64,000 nt of DNA from Janthinobacterium lividum (GTDB lineage Bacteria; Pseudomonadota; Gammaproteobacteria; Burkholderiales; Burkholderiaceae_D): positions 5,084,001-5,148,000 of the forward strand of contig NZ_CP075583.1 in NCBI RefSeq assembly GCF_023509035.1. Direction: 5' to 3'. The translations under genes and the position numbers were made by a program. The notes under the pieces were generated by a model. That model saw nothing but the letters and a program-made list of their open reading frames with translations. It was not told the origin of the DNA and made no database searches. Shown here one piece after another: positions 43,020-50,922 of this stretch. The first letter of the stretch is position 1. The number at the start of each line of letters is the position of its first letter.

Positions 43020-45151
43020 GTGGATACCTCCCTCAAACATGGCTTGCTGACACTCATCGAGCGCGCCGCCCGCCTGGCAGGCCAGCACGTGCCCGCCGCG
43101 CGCCTGGCCGACCTGCAACGCCAGCTCGATGACGTCGACGACAGCGCCCCCCCGCCATGGTCCTGACCACCTTCTGGCAGGCGGCCGGGCTGGAAGGCGC
43201 GGCGCGCCCGCTGCACGAGCCGACGCCGGGTGAGCTGCCGTTCGCCGTCTATAGCGCCAGCACGGGCTGGGGCTTGCTGCAGTCGCGCGGCGCCGACGGC
43301 GCCTGGCGCGGCGAAGGCGTCGATGGGCGCACCTTGCAACTGGCCTCGCTGGCCGGCCTGGCTTGCGTGGCCCTGCCGCGCCGCAGCGAAAAAAGCGGCG
43401 CCCGCCCCGGCGCCTTGGGCCTGGTGCGCAACGCCCTGTGGCTGAAGAAAAGCGTGTTTGTCGACGCCGTGCTGGCCACCGCGCTGGTGACCCTGCTGAC
43501 CATGGCCACCTCGCTGTTCTCCATGCAGGTGTACGACCGCGTGATCCCGAACCAGAGCTTCAGCACCTTGTGGGTGCTGGTGGTGGGCGTGGCCCTGTCG
43601 ATCGGCCTGGAATTCATCCTCAAGCAAGTGCGCAGCCGCATCGTCGACCACTCGTGCAATGACGTCGACCATGAATTATCCGAGTGGTTTTTCCAGCGCA
43701 TGCTCGGCATCCGCATGGAGGTCCGCCCCGCTTCCGTCGGCACCCTGGCGGCGCAAGTGAAGGGCTTTGAAATGGTGCGCGGCGTGCTCACGTCGACGTC
43801 GCTGTTCGTGCTGACGGACGTGCCCTTCGCCCTGATTTTTCTCGCCATGATCACCATCATCGGCGGTTGGCTGGTGGTCGTGCCGCTGGTGGCCCTGCCA
43901 CTGGCCCTCGTGTGCGGCCTGATGTTCCAGCGCGCCATCGAGAATCACACGCGCAAGAATCTCAACGCCAGCAACCGCAAGGCCGGCTTGCTGGTGGAAG
44001 CCGTCGATGGCGTCGAAACGCTCAAGGGCAGCAGCGCCGAATGGATGATGCAGGCGCGCTGGGCCGAACTGGTGGCCGAGAGCAGCCACGCGGAGCAGAA
44101 TATCCGCGACTATGCGGCCCTGTCGCAAAACATCACGGCCGCCTTCCAGCAACTGACCAACGTGGCGCTGATCTCCATGGGTGCGTGGTTCGTGGCGGAA
44201 AACCAGATGACCATGGGCGCCCTGATGGCTTGCACCATCATCAGCAACCGCGCCCTGATGCCCATCGTGCAGCTGCCCGCCGTGATGGTGCAGTGGGCGC
44301 ATGCGCGCGCCTCGATCGACGGCCTGGAACAGGTCATCAGCCTGCCCAACGAAGCGGACAACGCGCAGTTCGCGCTGACGCCGCGCAGCCTCGATACGGG
44401 ACTGCGCTTCGAACGCATCCGCTTTACGTATGGCGGCGCGCAAAAGGTGGCGCTGGAAGCGGAAAGCCTGGCCATCCGCCCCGGCGAAAGAGTCGGCCTG
44501 GTGGGCGCCATCGGTTCGGGCAAGAGCACTCTGCTGAAACTGGCCTCGGGCCTGTACCAGCCGGCCGAGGGGAAAGCCTACCTGGGCGACGTCGACATGG
44601 CCCTGCTGGCGCCGGCCGTGGTGCGCGAAATGGTCGGCTACCTGCCGCAGGAAACGCGCCTCTTCAGCGGCACCCTGCGCGACAACCTGTTATTGGGACT
44701 GGCCGACCCGGGCGAGGAAGCGATCCTGGCGGCGGCCAGGCGCACGGGCCTGATCGAGCTGATACTGGGCCAGCCACGCGGACTGGCGCTGGGCATCACC
44801 GAAGGCGGACGCGGCGTGTCGGGCGGCCAGCGGCAATTGATCGCCGTCACGCGCCTGCTGCTGGCCAAGCCGCGCATCTGGCTGCTCGATGAACCGACGG
44901 GCGCCATGGATGCGAAAACGGAAGCGCGCATCGTGGGGCTATTGGGCGAACTGGCGGCCGAAGGCGTGACCATGGTCGCCACCACGCACAAGAACGCCCT
45001 CTTGCCGCTGCTCGACCGCCTGGTGGTGCTGCAGGCGGGACGGGTGCTGCTCGACGGCCCGCGCGACTTTGTCCTGGCCAAGCTGTCGGGCAAGCCGCAG
45101 GCCGTACCCAGTCCCGCAACTGCGCCGGTGGCGCAAGGAGCCGTCGCATGA
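43020..45151 (+). pseudogene. Type I secretion ABC exporter (LapB-like), one-base frameshift
   Basis: An inner-membrane ABC exporter with an N-terminal degenerate C39-like domain, a membrane domain and an ATPase. The GTG at 43020 follows AGGAGA and encodes SLKHGLLTLIERAARLAGQHV; the frame ends at 43166 because a run of seven C (43147-43153) is one base short. With one more C it joins the downstream frame and gives 710 aa, close to LapB-type exporters. The membrane part includes LFSMQVYDRVIPNQSFSTLW. Walker A is GAIGSGKSTLL, the signature VSGGQRQL, Walker B IWLLDEPTG. If the break is real, an ATG at 43157 would still make a 664-aa protein without most of the C39-like domain. Confidence 0.88.
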
Positions 45152-46317
45152 AGCTGGCCAAGGTCGAGACGCGGGAAGAGGCCAAACGGGGCCGGCTGCT
45201 GATCTGGAGCTGCACGCTAGCGCTGGCTTGTGTCATCGCCTGGGCTTCGTGGGCCGAGCTGGACCAGGTCACGCGCGCCAACGGCCAGGTGATCGCCAGT
45301 TCGCGCAACCAGATCATCCAGGTGGCCGATGGCGGCGTGCTGGCCGAGCTGCGCGTGCATGAAGGCAGCGTGGTGAAAAAGGGCGAACTGCTGGCGCGCT
45401 TCGACCGCACGCGGGCCGAGACGAGCTACCTGGAAAGCACGGCCAAGGCGGCCGGGCTGAAGGCGGCCGTGGCGCGACTGCAGGCGGAAGTGTTTGGCGG
45501 CGCGCCGAAGTTCCCGTCCGAATTGCAGGCGTTCCCGGAATTTCGCGCCAACCAGCTGGCCCTGTTCAGCAAGCGCCAGGGCGCCGTGCAAGCGGAAGTG
45601 AGCTCGCTGGAAAGCGCCATGAAGCTGATCAAGGAAGAGCTGGAAATGAATTTGCCGCTGCTGGAAACGGGGGATGTCAGCCGCGCCGAGGTGCTGAAAC
45701 TGCGGCGCCAGGTGGTCGACATCCAGGCACAGATCACCAACCGGCGCAACAAATACCTGCAAGACAGCCAGACGGACCTGGTGAAAGCCCAGGAAGACCT
45801 GGCCGGCGTGCTGCAGACGGTGACGCAGCGCAAGGAGCAGCTTGGCTCGACGGACATTTACGCGCCCACCGACGGCATCGTGCGCAATGTGCGTCTCACC
45901 ACCCTGGGCGGCGTGGCCAAGCCGGGCGAGGAAATCCTGCAGATCGTGCCCACGGACGATGACCTGATCATCGAGGCAAAAGTCAAACCGGCCGACATCG
46001 CCTTCATCAAGCCCGGCCTGCCCACGGCCGTGAAACTCGACGCCTATGACTACGGCATCTACGGGCGTTTGCGCGGCACCGTCAGCTACATCAGCGCGGA
46101 CACTTTAAATGAAGACAACAAGGGCAACGAGCAGCCGTACTACCGCGTGCAGATCAAGACCAGCGGGCGCAATCTGATGGGCAAGAATGGCGAGCCGATC
46201 TTGATCCAGCCCGGCATGACGGCCACCGTGGAAATCAACACGGGACGCAAAACGGTCTTGCGCTACCTGACGAAACCGATCACCAAGACGTTTTCAGAGT
46301 CGATGGGGGAGCGCTGA
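45148..46317 (+). CDS. HlyD-family periplasmic adaptor of the type I secretion system
   Basis: A 389-aa membrane-fusion protein linking the ABC exporter to the TolC-like channel. One N-terminal transmembrane helix (LLIWSCTLALACVIAWASWAEL) is followed by ANGQVIASSRNQIIQVADGGVLAELRVHEGSVVKKGELLARFD (lipoyl-like domain), a coiled-coil hairpin (about 100-230) and YAPTDGIVRNVRLTTLGGV returning strand. It ends with IKTGR-type MTATVEINTGRKTVLRYL. Its ATG overlaps the ABC stop by 4 bp. No LapD/LapG-type protease genes are visible nearby. Confidence 0.93.
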   Translation: MKLAKVETREEAKRGRLLIWSCTLALACVIAWASWAELDQVTRANGQVIASSRNQIIQVADGGVLAELRVHEGSVVKKGELLARFDRTRAETSYLESTAKAAGLKAAVARLQAEVFGGAPKFPSELQAFPEFRANQLALFSKRQGAVQAEVSSLESAMKLIKEELEMNLPLLETGDVSRAEVLKLRRQVVDIQAQITNRRNKYLQDSQTDLVKAQEDLAGVLQTVTQRKEQLGSTDIYAPTDGIVRNVRLTTLGGVAKPGEEILQIVPTDDDLIIEAKVKPADIAFIKPGLPTAVKLDAYDYGIYGRLRGTVSYISADTLNEDNKGNEQPYYRVQIKTSGRNLMGKNGEPILIQPGMTATVEINTGRKTVLRYLTKPITKTFSESMGER

Positions 46318-46345
46318 CGCAGCGGGCTACGTCAGCCGGCCGGCT

Positions 46346-46990
46346 TCAGGCGGCCGGTTTCAATTGACCAATGACGCTCGCCACCTTGGCGGTAATCATG
46401 TCGACCGCAGGGCCATTGGCGCCATGCGGCAAAATGACATCGGCATTGCGCTTGGTGGGCTCGATGAATTGCTTGTGCATCGGGCGTACTGTTTCCAGAT
46501 ACTGCTCGATGACGCTTTCGACCGAGCGACCGCGTTCGGTGATATCGCGTTGCATGCGGCGGATGAAGCGCACGTCGGAGGCCGTATCGACAAAGATCTT
46601 CAGCGACATCATGTTGCGCAAGTCTTCGTCATACAAGGCAAACAGGCCTTCGATCACGATCACCGGCGCCGGCTTGACTGGAATGGTCCTGTTGGAGCGA
46701 TTGTGCAGCGTGAAATCGTACTCCGGCATCTCGATCGCCTCGCCATTGCGCAAGGCCTGGATATGCTGCACCAGCAATGGCCACTCGAACGCCTGCGGAT
46801 GGTCGTAATTCTGCTGGCGGCGAACTTCAGGGGAGAGATGGGTTTGGTCGCAGTAGTAGTCGTCCTGCATCACGACCGAGACCATGTCGGCGCCAAAGGA
46901 CGCCAGCACCTGCTGTGATACGGTTGACTTGCCACTGCCGCTTCCGCCAGCGACACCAATAACAAACGGTTGGAAGGAAATATTATTCAT
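46346..46990 (-). CDS. udk: Uridine kinase
   Basis: Uridine/cytidine kinase of pyrimidine salvage. The 214-aa protein has a P-loop (GVAGGSGSGKSTVSQ), DDYYCDQTHLSPEVR, and NYDHPQAFEWPLL, matching Udk, plus PVIVIEGLFALYDEDLR as Walker B region. The ATG at 46990 (MNNISFQPFVI) is chosen as the family start. It is convergent with the T1SS operon, 28 bp away. Confidence 0.95.
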   Translation of the reverse strand: MNNISFQPFVIGVAGGSGSGKSTVSQQVLASFGADMVSVVMQDDYYCDQTHLSPEVRRQQNYDHPQAFEWPLLVQHIQALRNGEAIEMPEYDFTLHNRSNRTIPVKPAPVIVIEGLFALYDEDLRNMMSLKIFVDTASDVRFIRRMQRDITERGRSVESVIEQYLETVRPMHKQFIEPTKRNADVILPHGANGPAVDMITAKVASVIGQLKPAA

Positions 46991-47049
46991 GCCGAATGAT
47001 ACCGGAAACGCGACCGGACTGACAGGGAGCGGCTGAAAAGCCGGGCCTG

Positions 47050-47553
47050 TCACGCGCCATGCATCAGCCGCGCATACAGCTCGGCCACACGCTCTGCCGT
47101 GATGCCGTCGCGCTGTTCGATGGCCAGCGGATGCTCCGTCGGCTCCAGCTCGATGGACGGGCGCACGCCATCGTCGCGCAGATGGACGCGGGTTTTCAGG
47201 TTCAGGGTATCCGGGTACACGGGCAGTTGCGTACTGAGCCAGCCGAAAAAGGGACCGATGTGCGCCCGCTGCGCGTCATTGAAGCAGGCATCCCAGGAGT
47301 CGAAGCTCTCGCCGCTCAGTGACACCCACACGCCCCAGCTGAACGGCTCATCCGAGCCATGCACGGGGATGTCGATGGTGGCGCGCACGAAGCAGTGTGC
47401 TTCGTCGACGATGCAGGCGTCGCTGTCGAGCTGGCAGCGCGCTTCGCGCTCGGCGGGCGCCATCTGCTCATACAGCCACGGCGCATCGGCGCCGAAGCTG
47501 GGCATGCCCGTGTGGGTCTCGCCGCAGGAGCGGCACAGGAAGGAAAAACTCAT
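47050..47553 (-). CDS. DUF2199 domain protein
   Basis: A 167-aa cytoplasmic protein of the DUF2199 family, function unknown. It starts SFSFLCRSCGETHTGMPSFGADAP with a C-x-x-C pair, and has the conserved FSWGVWVSLSGESFDSWDACF. It is 59 bp from udk and divergent from the DUF4240 gene. Confidence 0.85.
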   Translation of the reverse strand: MSFSFLCRSCGETHTGMPSFGADAPWLYEQMAPAEREARCQLDSDACIVDEAHCFVRATIDIPVHGSDEPFSWGVWVSLSGESFDSWDACFNDAQRAHIGPFFGWLSTQLPVYPDTLNLKTRVHLRDDGVRPSIELEPTEHPLAIEQRDGITAERVAELYARLMHGA

Positions 47554-47724
47554 GCGTGAAGGCCGCCTATTCGAATTGTTTGTGGTGTTGAATGCAAAGA
47601 GTTACTTAGGAAACGGTGCGCTTGGTATTCGAGCAAGATGATATTCTAAACAATCTCAAGATGCACAGACGGGGTGAATCGCGCCACCGGCATTGCATGC
47701 TTGACCTCTTACTAGGAATTAACA

Positions 47725-48174
47725 ATGAACGAAGAAAAATTTTGGCAGCTGATAGAGCAGATCGACCGTGAGGCCCTGGAAGACGGTGACGCCGATGCCG
47801 CAGTGGAACCATTGACCGAAGCGCTCGCCGAATTGCCGGTCAAGGACATCAAGGGCTTCGAGGAGTGCCTGGCTCAGGCACTGTACAAACTCGATGGCAA
47901 GGTGTTTGCGGACCATGCCGGTGCATCAGGAAAGTCGGACGACGGTTTCCTGTATGCGCGCTGTTTCGTTGTCGGCTCGGGCAAGGTCACCTATGACAGC
48001 GTTCTGGCCAACCCCACACTGATGCCCGATCAAACGGACGACTGCCTGGAAGAACTGTTGAGCGTCGCTCCCGAGGCCTGGTCCGAGAAGACAGGGCGTG
48101 ACACCGATGACTGGGATTTTACCGCCAGCGTCGATTATGAAACCGGAAGCAATTCCGCTGCCTGGCCTGGCTAA
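47725..48174 (+). CDS. DUF4240 domain protein
   Basis: A 149-aa protein starting MNEEKFWQLIEQIDREAL, the pattern of DUF4240 proteins, and ending DWDFTASVDYETGSNSAAWPG. Function is unknown. AGGAATTAACA precedes the ATG. It overlaps the next TPR gene by 38 bp in another frame. Confidence 0.78.
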   Translation: MNEEKFWQLIEQIDREALEDGDADAAVEPLTEALAELPVKDIKGFEECLAQALYKLDGKVFADHAGASGKSDDGFLYARCFVVGSGKVTYDSVLANPTLMPDQTDDCLEELLSVAPEAWSEKTGRDTDDWDFTASVDYETGSNSAAWPG

Positions 48175-48550
48175 GGCGGCAATGGACGCCATCGCCGCAA
48201 GCAAGGCGCATATCAAGCTGGCCGAAGGCGATGCCGGGCAATGGGATGTGCACATGGCGGCAGCTGAAGCCGTGTTGCGCAGCGCCTTGCAAGCGGCCCA
48301 GCAAGACACCGCCCTGCTCACTTGCCTGGGCGCCGTGCTGTGTGACCAGGGTAAGTACAGGGAAGCCGTCAACTTACTGGAAACGGCGCTCAAGCTGGGC
48401 TCGACGGACTGCCATACCCATTACAACCTTGGGGTGGCCCTGGCGGGACTGGCAAAACCCCGCAAGGCCATGGCGCAATTTGGCAAGGCGCAGGGCCTTG
48501 CCGCTTCCAGACTGACCTGGACCGCCTATTTCGACCCGCAGGCCCTGTAG
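48137..48550 (+). CDS. Small TPR protein
   Basis: A 137-aa protein with three to four tetratricopeptide-like helix pairs (TALLTCLGAVLCDQGKYREAVNLLETALKLG, HTHYNLGVALAGLAKPRKAMAQFGKA). The start at 48137 lies inside the DUF4240 gene and lacks a clear ribosome binding site, so translation is probably coupled. TPRs mediate protein contacts; its partner is unknown. Confidence 0.68.
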   Translation: MKPEAIPLPGLAKAAMDAIAASKAHIKLAEGDAGQWDVHMAAAEAVLRSALQAAQQDTALLTCLGAVLCDQGKYREAVNLLETALKLGSTDCHTHYNLGVALAGLAKPRKAMAQFGKAQGLAASRLTWTAYFDPQAL

Positions 48551-48566
48551 GCGCTTGCCCGGAAAA

Positions 48567-49265
48567 CTATTCGAACTGCTTGCGGAATGCCTCGAACTGC
48601 GCCGCCAGGCCATCGAAGTCGCTGCGCAATTGCAGCACTTCCTGTTCCAGCTGGGCCACCCTGCTGCCCTGCTGCGGCGCGCTGACGGCGCCCGCAAAAC
48701 CGGCTGCCGTCTCGCTCTGCGCCAGCGCTTCCTCGCCGCCCAGCAAGTGGCCGTAGCGCGGTTCCTTGGCGCCGGGGGCGACAGCCAGCTTGGCCACCAG
48801 CGGCGGGTATTTGTCAATCAGGAACTGCAGGCCCGATTCCACTTCCGCCACCGACTTGAATTCATGCACACGGCCACTGCGGCTGCGGATTTCGCCCGCC
48901 GTCTGCAAGCCGCGCAGCATCAATATCGTCAGGATGGCCAGCTTGTCCTGTTCCAGCGACCACTTGATGCGCATGCGGTGTTCGTACTTGGCGACCCGTG
49001 CGCCGGCCTGCGTGATGCCGTTGACGAACTTGCGCTGCATCAGGCGCTGCAGCACATCGTAGACGGTTTCTTCCGACAGGGCCATGACGGGGTCGCGGCT
49101 GGACAACTGGTTACAGCCGTTGGTCAGCGCGTTGAGCGACAGCGGGTAGCTGTCCGGCGTCAGCGCTTCCTTTTCGGCCAGCACGGCCAGCACGCGGATC
49201 TCAAAGGGGTCGAGCAGATTCGGATTGTCAGTGCTTTTTTCGCCTGCCGTCACATCAGTGTTCAT
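48567..49265 (-). CDS. yceH: YceH family protein (DUF480)
   Basis: A 232-aa protein of the YceH/DUF480 family. Residues 25-180 contain two winged-helix-like units (FEIRVLAVLAEKEALTPDSYPLSLNALTNGCNQLSSRDPV, and ILTILMLRGLQTAGEIRSRSGRVHEF). The C-terminus is a short coiled coil (VAQLEQEVLQLRSDFDGLAAQFEAF). Its biochemical role is not established. It starts 10 bp after cysE. Confidence 0.9.
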   Translation of the reverse strand: MNTDVTAGEKSTDNPNLLDPFEIRVLAVLAEKEALTPDSYPLSLNALTNGCNQLSSRDPVMALSEETVYDVLQRLMQRKFVNGITQAGARVAKYEHRMRIKWSLEQDKLAILTILMLRGLQTAGEIRSRSGRVHEFKSVAEVESGLQFLIDKYPPLVAKLAVAPGAKEPRYGHLLGGEEALAQSETAAGFAGAVSAPQQGSRVAQLEQEVLQLRSDFDGLAAQFEAFRKQFE

Positions 49266-49275
49266 GCCTATATCC

Positions 49276-50025
49276 TTAATCAACCAGCTTGTTCATTTGC
49301 TCGGAATCGAATTTATCACACTCGGGCACGCCCTGGCAGCAGATGCCCGCCGCCTTCAGGGTGGCGAGGATGGTTTCGATGCGCTGTTCCTGTGCCACGG
49401 CATGCGTGATCAAGCCTTGCAGGGCTTTCGACAGCGGGTCGTCGCCGTTCGGCGTCACGCCATACGCGGCGAACAGGTGGGCCGTGCTGCCCTCGCGCAG
49501 GGCGCTGACATCCTTTTGCACGATGTGCGCGGGGTTGCCGACCGCCGTGGCGCCCGATGGCACGGGTTTGAGCAGCACGGCGTTCGAGCCTACCTTGGCG
49601 TACTCGCCCACCGTGAAACTGCCCAGCACCTGAGCGCCGGCGCCGACAATGACGCCGCGTTCCAGGGTCGGATGGCGCTTGCTGCCGCTGTGCAGCGAGG
49701 TGCCGCCCAGGGTCACGCCCTGGTAAATGGTGCAGTCATCGCCAACGACGGCCGTCTCGCCGATCACCACGCCGAAGCCATGGTCGATGAAGACGCGCCG
49801 GCCGATGACCGCGCCCGGATGGATCTCGATGCCCGTGATGATACGGGCGATATATGAAATGAAGCGCCCTACCCACTTCATGTGCCGCCTCCAGCACCAG
49901 TGCGCCCAGCCATGCATGACGATGGCGTGCAGGCCAGGATAACAGGTCAGCACCTCCCAGCCATTGCGGGCGGCGGGGTCACGTTCAATGATGCTGTTGA
50001 TATCTTCGCGCAGGTGGTGGAACAT
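49276..50025 (-). CDS. cysE: Serine O-acetyltransferase
   Basis: CysE acetylates serine, the first step of cysteine synthesis. The 249-aa protein begins FHHLREDINSIIERDPAARNGWEVLTCYPGLHA and has left-handed beta-helix hexapeptides (IHPGAVIGRRVFIDHGFGVVIGETAVVGDDCTIYQGVTLGG) with the catalytic His in that stretch. The C-terminus is longer than in E. coli and holds ICCQGVPECDK, as in betaproteobacterial members. The ATG at 50025 is chosen by similarity to family starts. Confidence 0.94.
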   Translation of the reverse strand: MFHHLREDINSIIERDPAARNGWEVLTCYPGLHAIVMHGWAHWCWRRHMKWVGRFISYIARIITGIEIHPGAVIGRRVFIDHGFGVVIGETAVVGDDCTIYQGVTLGGTSLHSGSKRHPTLERGVIVGAGAQVLGSFTVGEYAKVGSNAVLLKPVPSGATAVGNPAHIVQKDVSALREGSTAHLFAAYGVTPNGDDPLSKALQGLITHAVAQEQRIETILATLKAAGICCQGVPECDKFDSEQMNKLVD

Positions 50026-50100
50026 AAGACGGATTTCTGAATAGGTAAGAGACAAGACGCAAATGGTAGCGTATTCGGCGGCGTGCTGCCGGAGAGGCAG

Positions 50101-50130
50101 ATAAACAACCGCCGCCTCAAGGGCGGCGGC
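50101..50130 (-). terminator. Intrinsic terminator of the rnr-rlmB operon
   Basis: CCGCCGCC and GGCGGCGG pair over a 5-base loop; on the minus strand the stem is followed by TTGTTTAT. It lies 34 bp after the rlmB stop and upstream of cysE, so it separates the two leftward units. Confidence 0.75.
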
Positions 50131-50163
50131 TCAAAGAAGCGCTACAAAACGTTCAGGACGTTT

Positions 50164-50907
50164 TTAAGCTTCTACAGCAATCCGCTGGCGGCGGGCTTCG
50201 TACAGACACACGCCGGAAGCGACCGACACGTTCAGACTCTCGACGGAGCCGAACATCGGGATGCTGACGAGGATGTCGCAGGTGTCGCGCGTCAAACGGC
50301 GCATGCCTTCGCCTTCGGAACCCATGACGAGGGCCGTCGGGCCCGTGAAATCGGCTTCGTACAAGCCTTTTTCGCCGTCATCCGAGGTGCCAATCAGCCA
50401 GATGCCGCGTTCCTTGAGTTCACGCATGGTGCGCGCCAGATTCGTCACGGTGATGTACGGGACGGTTTCGGCGGCGCCGCTGGCGACCTTGGCGGCCGTG
50501 GCGTTCAAGCCCACGGCGCGGTCCTTCGGCACGATGACGGCATGTGCGCCGACGCCGTCGGCCACGCGCAGGCAGGCGCCCAGGTTGTGCGGGTCGGTGA
50601 TGCCGTCGAGTATCAACAGCAGCGGCGGGCCGTCGATGGCGTCCAGCAGCTCATCGAGATTGCGCGCCAGCGACAATTGCGAGGCGAAGGCGATCACGCC
50701 CTGGTGGCGGCGCGTGCCGACGATCTTGTCCAGACGCGACGAGTCGACGGGCATGACGCGCACGTTGGCCGCCTTGGCGGCGGCGATCATGTCCTTCATG
50801 CGGCCGTCGACGCGGCTGGCATCGACGAAAATTTCTTCCACGGACGACGCTTCGTGACGCAAACGCGAGGTGACGGCGTGGAAGCCGAAAATCATTTTAT
50901 TCTTCAT
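50164..50907 (-). CDS. rlmB: 23S rRNA (guanosine-2'-O-)-methyltransferase
   Basis: RlmB methylates the ribose of G2251 in the 23S rRNA P-loop. The 247-aa SPOUT enzyme has an N-terminal L30e-like domain ([12 protein letters not shown]) and the knot motifs [39 protein letters not shown] and ISIPMFG-type [19 protein letters not shown]. It lies 16 bp after rnr, a pairing conserved in many proteobacteria. Confidence 0.95.
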   Translation of the reverse strand: MKNKMIFGFHAVTSRLRHEASSVEEIFVDASRVDGRMKDMIAAAKAANVRVMPVDSSRLDKIVGTRRHQGVIAFASQLSLARNLDELLDAIDGPPLLLILDGITDPHNLGACLRVADGVGAHAVIVPKDRAVGLNATAAKVASGAAETVPYITVTNLARTMRELKERGIWLIGTSDDGEKGLYEADFTGPTALVMGSEGEGMRRLTRDTCDILVSIPMFGSVESLNVSVASGVCLYEARRQRIAVEA

Positions 50908-50922
50908 GTGTTATCGCTTCTT

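Noticed and set aside
47050..48550. Toxin-immunity cluster made of DUF2199, DUF4240 and SUKH-type genes
   Set aside because: The genes are in different orientations and far from the SUKH gene at 61.6 kb, and no toxin domain is present.
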